DNA of 28,273 nucleotides, from assembly GCA_043806215.1 (NCBI GenBank), contig JAZDHD010000131.1:1-28273 (forward strand), given 5' to 3'. Position 1 is the first letter of the stretch. Each line of letters opens with the position of its first letter. The notes beneath the pieces were generated by a model. It was not told the origin of the DNA. It ran no database searches and saw only the letters and a list, made by a program, of their open reading frames with translations. This document shows, piece by piece, positions 14,557 to 22,218 of this stretch. Position numbers and translations under genes: made by a program. The DNA comes from JAVHLK01 sp043806215. GTDB taxonomy: Bacteria > Desulfobacterota > Desulfomonilia > Desulfomonilales > Desulfomonilaceae.

Positions 14557-15540
14557 ATGGCCGACCATCGGGAAACGGACAACATTTGTGAATACGAAGA
14601 AGATGTTTTGGTTCCTGCCCAGGAAGAACGTCTGAAGGCGGCTGTGGAGGCCATGGTACGTTCGAGTGAACACGAAGAAAATGTGAATCACGTAGGCGCG
14701 GCGTTGATTCCTTCCAAGAATGAGATTATCCGCCTGCTTGGGATTCTTCAGGATGTTCTCTTCCCCGGCTATTTTGGAAGACAGGAACTCACCCAGTCCA
14801 CACTCTTCTACCACCTGGGCGACGAGATGACCATCGCGTTCGAGCTTCTGTCCGCACAGATTTCCAAGAGTATCAGGCACGAGTGCCGACGCATGGACGC
14901 GCTTTGTGTCAAATGCGTCCAGAAAGGACGGGAAGAAGCCATTCTCTTTATGGAGACGTTGCCGGTCATAAGGGAAAGACTGGCACATGACGTCCGGGCT
15001 CACTACGACGGCGATCCCGCGTCGAAAAGCCTTGACGAAATCGTGTTCTCCTATCCCGGGTTGTACGCCATCTTTGTCTATCGCGTGGCCCACGAATTAT
15101 ACGTACGCAACATCCCGTTGATTCCGAGAATCATGACCGAACACGCGCACTCTCTCACGGGGATCGACATTAACCCGGGGGCGAAGATCGGGTCCGACTT
15201 TTTCATAGATCACGGCACGGGGGTCGTTGTCGGCGAGACCACGGAGATAGGGGACCGGGTGCGCATCTATCAGGGAGTAACCCTGGGAGCCCTTTCCGTA
15301 CCTCGCGAATCCGAAGGAGGCAACTACCTCAGAGGCCGCAAGAGACACCCCACCATTGAAGACGACGTCACCATTTATGCGCAGGCCACCATCCTCGGAG
15401 GAGAAACGGTAATAGGCGCACGCTGCGTGATCGGAGGCAACGTCTGGCTGACTTCGTCGGTTCCTCCGGACACCACGGTTCTCATCGAGCCGCCGAGGCA
15501 TGTCTTCAAGGAAGACCGTTCCCTGCAGAAGAAGAAGTAG
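14557..15540 (+). CDS. cysE: Serine O-acetyltransferase (EpsC-type, long N-terminus)
   Basis: Transfers acetyl from acetyl-CoA to L-serine, giving O-acetylserine for cysteine synthesis. The protein has 327 residues: an alpha-helical N-terminal part (to about 180) followed by a left-handed beta-helix of hexapeptide repeats. Core motifs are DINPGAKIGSDFFIDHGTGV with the catalytic-type His219, then VVVGETTEIGDRVRIYQGVT and RHPTIEDDVTIYAQATILGG. The N-terminus is longer than that of E. coli CysE (273 residues), as in EpsC-type enzymes of anaerobic bacteria. Start follows a GGGAG site. The next gene, ilvC, has its own promoter, so this is probably a single-gene unit. Confidence 0.92.
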   Translation: MADHRETDNICEYEEDVLVPAQEERLKAAVEAMVRSSEHEENVNHVGAALIPSKNEIIRLLGILQDVLFPGYFGRQELTQSTLFYHLGDEMTIAFELLSAQISKSIRHECRRMDALCVKCVQKGREEAILFMETLPVIRERLAHDVRAHYDGDPASKSLDEIVFSYPGLYAIFVYRVAHELYVRNIPLIPRIMTEHAHSLTGIDINPGAKIGSDFFIDHGTGVVVGETTEIGDRVRIYQGVTLGALSVPRESEGGNYLRGRKRHPTIEDDVTIYAQATILGGETVIGARCVIGGNVWLTSSVPPDTTVLIEPPRHVFKEDRSLQKKK

Positions 15541-15647
15541 ACGTCGGATCGCCCAGACGATACGGCACCGCTGCCGGGCAACTTGACGCCAAACGGGTCT
15601 CCCTCATACGGAAATACAAGAAAAAGACCGGATGGGATATCAAAATC

Positions 15648-15694
15648 TTGATGGTATCCACGGTTTTTGTTACAATCGCCGACACTATTGTCGG
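15648..15694 (+). promoter_or_regulatory. Sigma-70-type promoter and start-site palindrome of ilvC
   Basis: TTGATG at 15648-15653, exactly 17 bases, then TACAAT at 15671-15676 give a very good promoter. A perfect hairpin CCGACA-CTAT-TGTCGG (15679-15694) starts three bases after the -10, so it covers the expected transcription start. It may be an operator or a 5' stabilising stem. Confidence 0.72.
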
Positions 15695-15727
15695 AATGCT
15701 ATTCATCTTTAGTTTCGGAGAGAGCTA

Positions 15728-16735
15728 TTGGCTAAAATCTATTATGACCGGGACGCAGAACCTGCGGCCTTGGACGGCAAGACTGTTGCGGTGATGGGAT
15801 ACGGAAGTCAAGGCCACGCGCACGCGCTCAATCTTAAGGACTCGGGCGTGAACGTGGTAGTGGGACTGCGTAAGGGAAGTCATCGTTGGAAGAAGGTGGC
15901 GGAAGACGGCCTCGAAGTCATGGAGGCGGACCAGGCTGCATCACGGGCGGACATAGTGATGATGCTCGTACCGGATGAGCTCCAAGCGGCACTGTATAGG
16001 GAAAAGATTGAACCCGTCATGGGAGGGGAAAAATCTCTGGCCTTTGCTCACGGGTTCAACATACACTACGGGCAGATCGATCCCGACGCGGGTATCGACG
16101 TTTTTATGATCGCACCCAAGAGCCCCGGGCACCTGGTCAGGCGAATGTACAGGACCGGACAAGGAGTTCCGGGCCTTCTGGCGATCCACCGGGACGCAAG
16201 CGGGAACTGCCGGAAGATCGCCATGGCATATGCCCACGCAATTGGATGCACCAAAGCAGGCCTTATAGAAACCACGTTTGCCGAAGAGACGGAAACCGAT
16301 CTTTTCGGTGAACAGGTCGTATTGTGTGGAGGCGTGACCGCCTTGATTCAGGCCGGTTTTGAAACCCTCGTCGATGCCGGTTATCAACCGGAAACAGCGT
16401 ATTTCGAGTGCCTCCATGAGCTCAAACTCATCGTGGATTTGATTTACGAAGGCGGCATCGAGCGTATGCGTTACTCCGTAAGCAACACGGCCGAGTACGG
16501 GGACCTGACCCGCGGCCCGCGGATCATTAACGACGCAACCCGCGCCGAAATGAAAAAGATACTCGGCGAGATTCGCTCAGGAGAATTTGCCCGGGATTGG
16601 ATCTTGGAAAACGCGGCCGGGCGTCCCGTATTCAGGGCACTGGAACGGCAAGGCGCCGAACATCCCATCGAGACCGTTGGAAAACAACTCCGATCCATGA
16701 TGAGCTGGATCTCCTCCTCTCTCGATGAAAAATGA
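15728..16735 (+). CDS. ilvC: Ketol-acid reductoisomerase (NADP(+)-type family, class I)
   Basis: Isomerises and reduces 2-acetolactate or 2-aceto-2-hydroxybutyrate in valine, leucine and isoleucine synthesis. Length is 335 residues, normal for class I. The start is TTG at 15728 with GGAG about 7 bases upstream, giving MAKIYYDRDAEP. The Rossmann motif is GYGSQGHAHA (24-33). The cofactor loop reads GLRKGSHRW (46-54): Arg48 and Ser51 are present, while Arg53 stands where many family members have a second Ser. The knotted C-terminal domain shows ETTFAEETETDLFGEQVVLCGG, the metal-binding Asp/Glu segment, and SNTAEYGD. No ilvB/ilvN/leuA genes are nearby. Confidence 0.95.
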   Translation: MAKIYYDRDAEPAALDGKTVAVMGYGSQGHAHALNLKDSGVNVVVGLRKGSHRWKKVAEDGLEVMEADQAASRADIVMMLVPDELQAALYREKIEPVMGGEKSLAFAHGFNIHYGQIDPDAGIDVFMIAPKSPGHLVRRMYRTGQGVPGLLAIHRDASGNCRKIAMAYAHAIGCTKAGLIETTFAEETETDLFGEQVVLCGGVTALIQAGFETLVDAGYQPETAYFECLHELKLIVDLIYEGGIERMRYSVSNTAEYGDLTRGPRIINDATRAEMKKILGEIRSGEFARDWILENAAGRPVFRALERQGAEHPIETVGKQLRSMMSWISSSLDEK

Positions 16736-17164
16736 TTCCGAGCATGCCTTGCATCTCGCAGGTTCTAAAGGGCTCGACATTGCGATCCTGGGGACCTTGA
16801 CCGTACCTTGATTCGAGTGTGTCCGGGCTCCGGCAACCTTAACCTTGGGAGCCCACGAGGCATGCACGGTGCGGAACAGGCAGTCATTGACCGAGCGCCA
16901 ATTGGAATGTCCAATCTTGAATGCTGAGGCTTCGAGCTACGCTGTACACTGCAAACGCACACTCCGGCGAGAGTAGTATCAATGCCCTTTCAAACGAGTG
17001 GTATTCTCACCGGGGCCTTATGTCTCCGGGAGAGCAGGAGGTCACACCCCTCCCGCACTCCCGCAAAGTTACTTGGGTGTGAGCGCTTGCCGACCGGGTA
17101 CGGCGTGAAGCAAAGGCCATGAGCGTCGGTATGGATATGGGCGGGAGAAAGGAATCTTTGCGAA
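16736..17164 (+). other. Intergenic region between ilvC and the ATPase gene
   Basis: No gene is recognised in 429 bases. Structures seen are a palindrome ATTGGA-ATG-TCCAAT (16901-16915), which overlaps a weak promoter-like TTGACC-17-TCCAAT (16887-16915), and a stem TCACACCC/GGGTGTGA (17042-17049 with 17075-17082). AAGGTTGCCGGAGC occurs here on the minus strand and also on the plus strand near 8972, hinting at shared repeat sequence. Confidence 0.4.
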
Positions 17165-18388
17165 ATGATTAAGAGTATTCGCATCAAGAACTTCAAGAAT
17201 TTCCGAGAGGCTGAATTCGACGTACGGCCCCTTAACATATTCATCGGTCCCAATGGCTCCGGAAAATCAAACCTGGGAAATTTCCTGCTCATGCTCAGCT
17301 TTCTCGCTTCAGGCCCGTTCAGCAGTGCATTCGGACCGGGGCCCTTCACCTTCAGACAGACCCTGAGCCGCAGAGAGAAAGGCGATTCGAACCCCCAGGA
17401 CCTGGACCTCTATTTTGAGGTCACCCTGACGGTTGACGGCACGAACTACAATTACGTACTCATCTTCACCGAGATTCGACGCAACGAGTACTTGATTAAA
17501 GAGGAAACGCTTCAGGAAGTCCAGGGTGAGATTCTCTTCACGATATCGGACGTCAAGGCAAGAGAATCCAAAATGGCCCAAATGAGGAAAGGCCACGCCT
17601 GGAACGACGCGGAAAAGCGTATACGGTCGGTAGCCCAATGCCTGTCCAAGATTAAGAGATACCGTTTCGTTCCCGATCTAATCAAAAAGCCCTCTGCCGT
17701 TCAGGACTCCTATCTGCTCGACCATACGGGGGAAAACCTTGCCGCAGTGATTCACCACCTGGAGAGGAATCATCCCGACAACTTCAAGCGGATCGTCCAG
17801 GAAATTACCCGGGCCATTCCCGGGATTCGACGGATCTTCACCCCGCACTTGGGAGACCCCCGTCAAGTGGGCATCGGCGTCGAAGAAGACTCCAAATCGG
17901 GGTATTTTGTCGGCCCGCAACTATCCGACGGTTTTCTCGTTTTTCTCGCCCTGTGCACGCTCTTCAATCTTCCCGATCAGCCCAGGATCTTCTTCGTAGA
18001 GGAACCGGAGACATATCTCAATCCAAACCGGCTCAGAGTCCTTTATGGGCTGATGCACCGTTTCGCGGAAGGCCACCCGAGCAAGCAGGTCCTCATGAGT
18101 TCCCATTCTCCCTATTTCATCGACTGGTCGGACCACAACCCGGAAGAATTGACGCTCATGAACGAGAGGGACGGCTGGGTGGAATTCCGGAACCTCAAGG
18201 GCGTTCCGGAGCTCAGGGATTTCCTGGAGGAAGATCCATGGGGGATGGAGTGGATAAACCGATTTTTCAGAGCGGATTTTGCCGACGAACCACTCGCCGA
18301 CCTGGGTACCGAAACCGAAGAACATGAAGATTACGAATATGGCGAATGGGACGAAGACGGACGGGAGCACCAGGCAGGAGAGTACTGA
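17165..18388 (+). CDS. Stand-alone AAA/ABC-type ATPase (RecF/OLD-like, COG4637-like)
   Basis: A 407-residue predicted ATPase. It starts IKSIRIKNFKNFREAEFDV, the usual first strand of SMC/RecF/OLD ATPases. Walker A is GPNGSGKSN (28-36), Walker B FFVEEPETYLNP with Glu279/Glu280, and a switch motif SSHSPYFIDW is near 315. There is only a short insert between the motifs, so no long coiled coil, and no TOPRIM nuclease domain, unlike OLD/Gabija nucleases. The C-terminus is a very acidic tail (ETEEHEDYEYGEWDEDG). No partner gene (HNH, DUF4276 or helicase) is adjacent; both sides are long non-coding gaps. Function is unknown; a DNA-related or defence role would be speculation. Confidence 0.8.
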   Translation: MIKSIRIKNFKNFREAEFDVRPLNIFIGPNGSGKSNLGNFLLMLSFLASGPFSSAFGPGPFTFRQTLSRREKGDSNPQDLDLYFEVTLTVDGTNYNYVLIFTEIRRNEYLIKEETLQEVQGEILFTISDVKARESKMAQMRKGHAWNDAEKRIRSVAQCLSKIKRYRFVPDLIKKPSAVQDSYLLDHTGENLAAVIHHLERNHPDNFKRIVQEITRAIPGIRRIFTPHLGDPRQVGIGVEEDSKSGYFVGPQLSDGFLVFLALCTLFNLPDQPRIFFVEEPETYLNPNRLRVLYGLMHRFAEGHPSKQVLMSSHSPYFIDWSDHNPEELTLMNERDGWVEFRNLKGVPELRDFLEEDPWGMEWINRFFRADFADEPLADLGTETEEHEDYEYGEWDEDGREHQAGEY

Positions 18389-18671
18389 TCCGGTCGGTCC
18401 ATACCGGGTCTTCCGAATCTCGTCCTTCATGTTGTTCGTTCCCGGCGTTTTCGTACTCCATGACCCACATTTCTCACTTGAGGGCCGGTCTGTCCCTGAA
18501 AACACCCTGCACCGTTCCGCCCGTTTCATTGTACAGTACGCAGACGACGTTCATACGCGGCCGGTTTCATGGCGACCGTTCGGACGGGGGCCATTCCCTC
18601 AATATGTCAGCGTACTTCCGCCGAGGAATACTATAGTGTCGCCTCTTGAATACTGCGGACACCTTCACGTT
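18389..18671 (+). other. Intergenic region after the ATPase gene, no gene recognised
   Basis: About 280 bases without a convincing gene. On the minus strand a 26-codon frame (MNVVCVLYNETGG...) lies near 18560-18480, but it has no clear ribosome site and no recognisable family. No terminator was seen after the ATPase stop. Confidence 0.4.
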
Positions 18672-18888
18672 TGTCATTGCGAGCCGTAGGGGCGGCCCCC
18701 TGTGGCCGCCCAGGGTAGGCACGGGGGCCTACCCCTACGGGAGGGCGCGGCAATCTCAGCCTTTCATGAAGCATTGAGATTGCTTTCCGGCGTTCTGCGC
18801 GGGACTGCGCTCCTCGCAATGACATGAGCGACCGGTGGGAGTGTTGAGTAACTGGGTCGGGATCACTGCGGATTTCAATGCGCGTCAC
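18672..18888. repeat. CATTGCGAG-type palindromic element with nested inverted GTAGGGG module, copy 2
   Basis: Terminal inverted repeats TGTCATTGCGAG (18672-18683) and CTCGCAATGACA (18813-18824) match over 12 of 12 bases. The 57-bp GTAGGGG module occupies 18684-18740, immediately inside the left end, and is the exact reverse complement of 1-57. From 18741 to 18888 the sequence aligns with 58-205 in the same orientation, including CAATCTCA...TGAGATTG. No gene is encoded. Confidence 0.85.
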
Positions 18889-19096
18889 CATAGTTTTCCA
18901 GTCGGGAACATCTGGCGGCGGATGGGGAGGCATATCCTGGTAATCTTATCAAATTACGCATATTCGACTCAGAAAAGTAATTGAACCGGGAAGGAAAATT
19001 CTAGAAAAAAGCAAAGGAACATGCTACAAAATTTGTCGGATTGTTCTCCCATCGCTCGAAAGTCTTCCAGTAACATCACCCTTGGAGGAGCAGGAA

Positions 19097-20026
19097 ATGG
19101 ATATCATTCTCAGGTTGTTGACGTACGCCGCCGGCGTCGTCTTTGTGGCGGCACTTGCCGTCAAGCTTCTGAAATACTTCACTATGCCAATGCATGTGCG
19201 TTGGGAGCTCTATCCGGTCCCTCATGAAGGCAAGCCGTATGGCGGTTCGTTTTACGAGGAAATCGACCATTGGAAGAAGGAACGGCACAAGGATCATGTT
19301 GCGCAGTACATGTTCATGGTGCCCGAGATTCTCTTCATCAAAGCACTGTACGAGGACAACCGGCCCATGTGGTACTGGTCGTTTCCATTTCACATGGGGC
19401 TGTACCTGAGCATAGGAGGCCTTGCATTCTTGGCGCTGGGCGCAGTCTTGGCCATTCCGGGTCTCACACCGGGAGCTTCCGCTTTGGCGTCGTTCGTGCA
19501 AGCCGTAACACAGGTCATGGCCGTCATTGGTTTCATTTTGGGAACCATCGGAGCATTGGGTCTGGTCGTAATGAGGCTTACCAACAAGGCCCTTGCGGAC
19601 CATTCGGCCCCAATCGATTTTATGAACCTATTGTGGCTGGCCGCGATATTTGCAACCGGATTCTTGGTTTGGCTGCGGGATCCGGGTTTTGATGTCTCGC
19701 GTCAATTCCTGACCGGTCTGCTCACCTTCAAGCCGCTCCCCCAAATGACCGGCCTTCACGTCATCAACCTCCTCCTTTTTCTCGGCTTCTGGGCCTACTT
19801 TCCGTTTACTCATATGACCCACATGATTTCCAAGTATTTCATGTGGGACAAGGTGAAATGGGACGATGACCCGAATGTCGGGGATCCGGCAATGGATGCC
19901 AGAATCAAGAAGTATCTTGCCTATCCTGTTACCTGGGCGGCCCCTCACATCGGCGCGGAAGGCGGGAAAAAGTCATGGGCCGATGTGGCAACGGCAAATC
20001 CCTGGGCTGAACAAGAGAAAAAGTAA
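19097..20026 (+). CDS. NarI/DsrM/TmcC-like membrane cytochrome b subunit
   Basis: A 309-residue integral membrane protein, probable haem b quinone-reactive subunit. Start ATG 19097 has GGAGGAGCAGG before it. Five transmembrane segments are visible: LRLLTYAAGVVFVAALAV, the stretch starting FPFHMGLYLSIGG, VIGFILGTIGALGLVVM, LLWLAAIFATGFLVWL and VINLLLFLGFWAYFPF. Candidate haem ligands are the His of FPFHMG and those of GLHVIN and THMTHM. This is the NarI-type fold. The soluble end is cytoplasmic and ends in KK. It is 15 bases before an HdrD/DsrK-like gene, so the two form a membrane-bound electron-transfer module, as in DsrMK, TmcBC and HdrDE. Which one is the closest homologue cannot be fixed by eye. 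Confidence 0.85.
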   Translation: MDIILRLLTYAAGVVFVAALAVKLLKYFTMPMHVRWELYPVPHEGKPYGGSFYEEIDHWKKERHKDHVAQYMFMVPEILFIKALYEDNRPMWYWSFPFHMGLYLSIGGLAFLALGAVLAIPGLTPGASALASFVQAVTQVMAVIGFILGTIGALGLVVMRLTNKALADHSAPIDFMNLLWLAAIFATGFLVWLRDPGFDVSRQFLTGLLTFKPLPQMTGLHVINLLLFLGFWAYFPFTHMTHMISKYFMWDKVKWDDDPNVGDPAMDARIKKYLAYPVTWAAPHIGAEGGKKSWADVATANPWAEQEKK

Positions 20027-20041
20027 GCGGAGGAATATACG

Positions 20042-21652
20042 ATGAGACCTGAAGAAATTACCAAGCATACTGAACAGTTGGTGCAGATCAAACCGGAGGA
20101 TGTGGCTCCGTTGCCTCCGCCTTACGACAATTACAAGGAAGATCCCATTGCCGAATTGACCGAAGACCAGAAGAGAAGATGGGAGCATTCCCTAGACGGC
20201 GTTAGTGCACTTACACTGCCGAAGCCGGGGAGTCCGGAGGAGGAAGCTAGACTTGTCAAGGCTTTCTTGAGCGGACTTGAGAAACTCTTGACCAGAGAGA
20301 ATAACTGGACGTTTCTCCAACCGCTGTCCCTTTCTCTTGATTATTGCGCCAAGTGCCAGACGTGTGCCGAGGCTTGTCCCGCTTTCGAAATGAGCGGCCG
20401 CAAAGACATCTATCGGCCCACATTTCGATCTGATGTGCTCCGTAAGATTGCCAAGAAGTATTTGTCGCCGGGAGGAAAGATCCTGGCCGGTTTCCGAGGC
20501 CACGACATCGACCTGAACTGGGATACCATAGCCCGGTTGGCGGAACTGGCTTACCGCTGCACCTTGTGTAGGCGGTGCACGCAAGTGTGTCCCATAGGCG
20601 TGGATAACGGGCTTATCACCCATGAACTGAGAAAGATCCTGAGCCAGGAACTGGGAATTGCTCCGGAAGAAGTGCACGAGAAAGGGTCTGTCAAACATCT
20701 GAGATTCGGGTCCAGTACCGGGATGATCAAGGCAGCTGTCGAAGACATCATAGAATACCTGGAAGACGACATCGAGGAGAAGACCGGCAAGAAAATAAAG
20801 ATCCCGATCAATAAGAAGGATGCGGATATCCTCCTCGTACACAATGCGGGCGAGTTCATGGCATGGCCGGAGAATCCCATGGCCTTTGCCATCCTGTTCG
20901 ACGCAGCCGGCATCAACTACACGATCTCGACCGAGCTTGTCGGGTACGATGCGGTCAACTATGGTCTCTGGTATGACGATGTGCAGTTTGCACGGGTAGC
21001 GCTCAAGCATCTGGAAGTGGCACGCAACCTGGGAGTGAAGAAGATCGTAATCGGCGAATGCGGTCACGCCCACAAGGCCCTGTCCGTGATTGCGGACCGC
21101 CTTCTGCCGGGACAGATGATGATACCGCGTGAGAGTTCGTACACGCTCCTGTGGGACATTGTAAAGAGCGGAAAGATCAAGTTCGACCCGTCCAAGAACG
21201 ATTTCCCGGTAACCCTTCACGATCCGTGCAATGCCGTCCGGCTCATGGGAATCGTCCAGCCTCAGAGGAACGTCCTCAACGCGATCTTTCCTCCGGGCAG
21301 ATTCAGAGAAATGACCCCTCACGGGGTGGAGAACTACTGTTGCGGCGGCGGATCGGGCTTCGCCATCATGGCCTCCGGGAATTTTCCCGACTGGAAGCGG
21401 CTCGTATCCGGAAGAAAGAAGCTTCAGCAGGTCTTGAACGCGTTCCAGGGCGAGATGGACCCGTCGATAAGAAAGATGATCTGTGCTCCTTGCTCCAACT
21501 GCAAGGGAATGATCCGTGACATGCTGGAGCATTATGAGGTCTTTGAAAAGACCGGTATCTGGTACAACGGCATGGTGGAACTCATGGTCAACGCGATGGT
21601 CGACCAGGAGAAGCCCTATATCGAGTGGCCCGACGATGAAGAAGACGACTAG
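20042..21652 (+). CDS. HdrD/DsrK/TmcB-like iron-sulfur oxidoreductase subunit
   Basis: A 536-residue cytoplasmic iron-sulfur protein. Two ferredoxin-type 4Fe-4S motifs are seen: Cys102-105-108-112 (CAKCQTCAEACP) and Cys173-176-179-183 (CTLCRRCTQVCP). The C-terminal half has a CCG-domain pattern with HDPCNAVR, NYCCGGGSGF (Cys433-434) and CAPCSNC (Cys481, 484, 487), the non-cubane cluster site of heterodisulfide reductase HdrB/HdrD and DsrK. Only one full CCG site is apparent, as in DsrK. GGAGG lies 7 bases before the ATG. The pair with the upstream cytochrome suggests electron exchange between menaquinone and a cytoplasmic thiol/disulfide, ferredoxin or flavoprotein partner. No cytochrome c or Etf gene is adjacent. 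Spacing after the gene is a long repeat region. Confidence 0.88.
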   Translation: MRPEEITKHTEQLVQIKPEDVAPLPPPYDNYKEDPIAELTEDQKRRWEHSLDGVSALTLPKPGSPEEEARLVKAFLSGLEKLLTRENNWTFLQPLSLSLDYCAKCQTCAEACPAFEMSGRKDIYRPTFRSDVLRKIAKKYLSPGGKILAGFRGHDIDLNWDTIARLAELAYRCTLCRRCTQVCPIGVDNGLITHELRKILSQELGIAPEEVHEKGSVKHLRFGSSTGMIKAAVEDIIEYLEDDIEEKTGKKIKIPINKKDADILLVHNAGEFMAWPENPMAFAILFDAAGINYTISTELVGYDAVNYGLWYDDVQFARVALKHLEVARNLGVKKIVIGECGHAHKALSVIADRLLPGQMMIPRESSYTLLWDIVKSGKIKFDPSKNDFPVTLHDPCNAVRLMGIVQPQRNVLNAIFPPGRFREMTPHGVENYCCGGGSGFAIMASGNFPDWKRLVSGRKKLQQVLNAFQGEMDPSIRKMICAPCSNCKGMIRDMLEHYEVFEKTGIWYNGMVELMVNAMVDQEKPYIEWPDDEEDD

Positions 21653-21702
21653 ACCGGCACCGCGGAAATAGGGCTACAGTTTGGCGTGAATTTTCCATTC
21701 TT

Positions 21703-21749
21703 CGTTCCCAGGCTCTGCCTGGGAACGCCTGCCTGGAGGCTCCGCCTCC
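21703..21749. repeat. CGTTCCCAGGC and GGAGGC hairpin modules
   Basis: CGTTCCCAGGC pairs with GCCTGGGAACG (21703-21727) and GGAGGC with GCCTCC (21735-21749). The first recurs at 27993-28018 and, as a variant, at 12578-12603. They begin the 566-base non-coding gap between two convergent transcription units. Confidence 0.75.
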
Positions 21750-21786
21750 CATCAAAGCCTGCGAATCCAATACTTAACTCCGCGGC

Positions 21787-22029
21787 GTAAATACGGTCGC
21801 AGAAGCTGAACAGTCTTCCCGGCGTAGGCCGGGAACCAGTCTTCCTTTCTGGACCCCGGCCTTCGCCGGGGAGACGGGCGGGACGCCCGCCCTTGAAGAT
21901 GACGGGCACGGAGGCCCGTCCCACAAGACAGGTATAAGGCTTCATGACAGTCCTTCGTAGCCCGGGCCTCCGTGCCCGGATATTCTTCTTGCAGGCACCC
22001 AACATGGCAACGAGACGAAAATGTGTGAC
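21787..22029 (+). repeat. MITE-like hairpin mosaic, copy A
   Basis: The left end is GTAAATACGGTCGCA (21787-21801). Inside are the hairpins CCCCGGC/GCCGGGG, GACGGGC/GCCCGTC (loop ACGGAG) and CCGGGC/GCCCGG (loop CTCCGT). The block 21841-22012 matches 27777-27948 with only two differences read by eye. The right inverted end is decayed here (GTGACTGAACTT in place of GGGACCGTATTT of copy B). Confidence 0.85.
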
Positions 22030-22044
22030 TGAACTTATGAAATG

Positions 22045-22140
22045 AAGTAATTAGTGCTCCGTAGCCCAAAAACCGCCATGATTGGGGCGATCACAACCGA
22101 GCATGAAAATACGTCGGTGTTCCGGGCCGAAGACCGGGCA
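22045..22140 (+). repeat. Diverged repeat segment, inverted relative to 28020-28128
   Basis: Shared landmarks with the reverse complement of 28020-28128 are AGTGCTC, CCGCCATGATTGGGG (CCCCCATGATCGGGG there), GATCACAACCGAGCATGAAA and GCCGAAGACCGGGCAGA. Between these the two copies differ, so it is an old or mosaic copy. A short related piece is at about 9015-9055. Confidence 0.55.
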
Positions 22141-22141
22141 G

Positions 22142-22178
22142 AACGACAAAGGCGGTCGCCACATAGTGCCCGGCCGCC
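22142..22178 (-). terminator. Possible terminator of the por operon
   Basis: On the minus strand GGCGG pairs with CCGCC (22178-22174 with 22155-22151) and is followed by TTTGTCGTTC. It lies about 40 bases beyond the porB stop. The stem is short, so the call is tentative. Confidence 0.3.
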
Positions 22179-22218
22179 TCCGGTTATCGTCTCTTCACGA
22201 ATGTTTGGACCCGCGTGC

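Noticed and set aside
20192..21532. A 446-codon open frame on the minus strand opposite the HdrD-like gene
   Set aside because: The plus-strand protein has all cluster-binding cysteines and a good ribosome site; the minus frame has no family motifs or start signal.
21649..22005. A 118-codon minus-strand frame reading through the repeat (and its twin at 27723-27941)
   Set aside because: The translation comes from palindromic repeat sequence (VGRASVPVI type), and identical peptides arise from both repeat copies; these are spurious frames.
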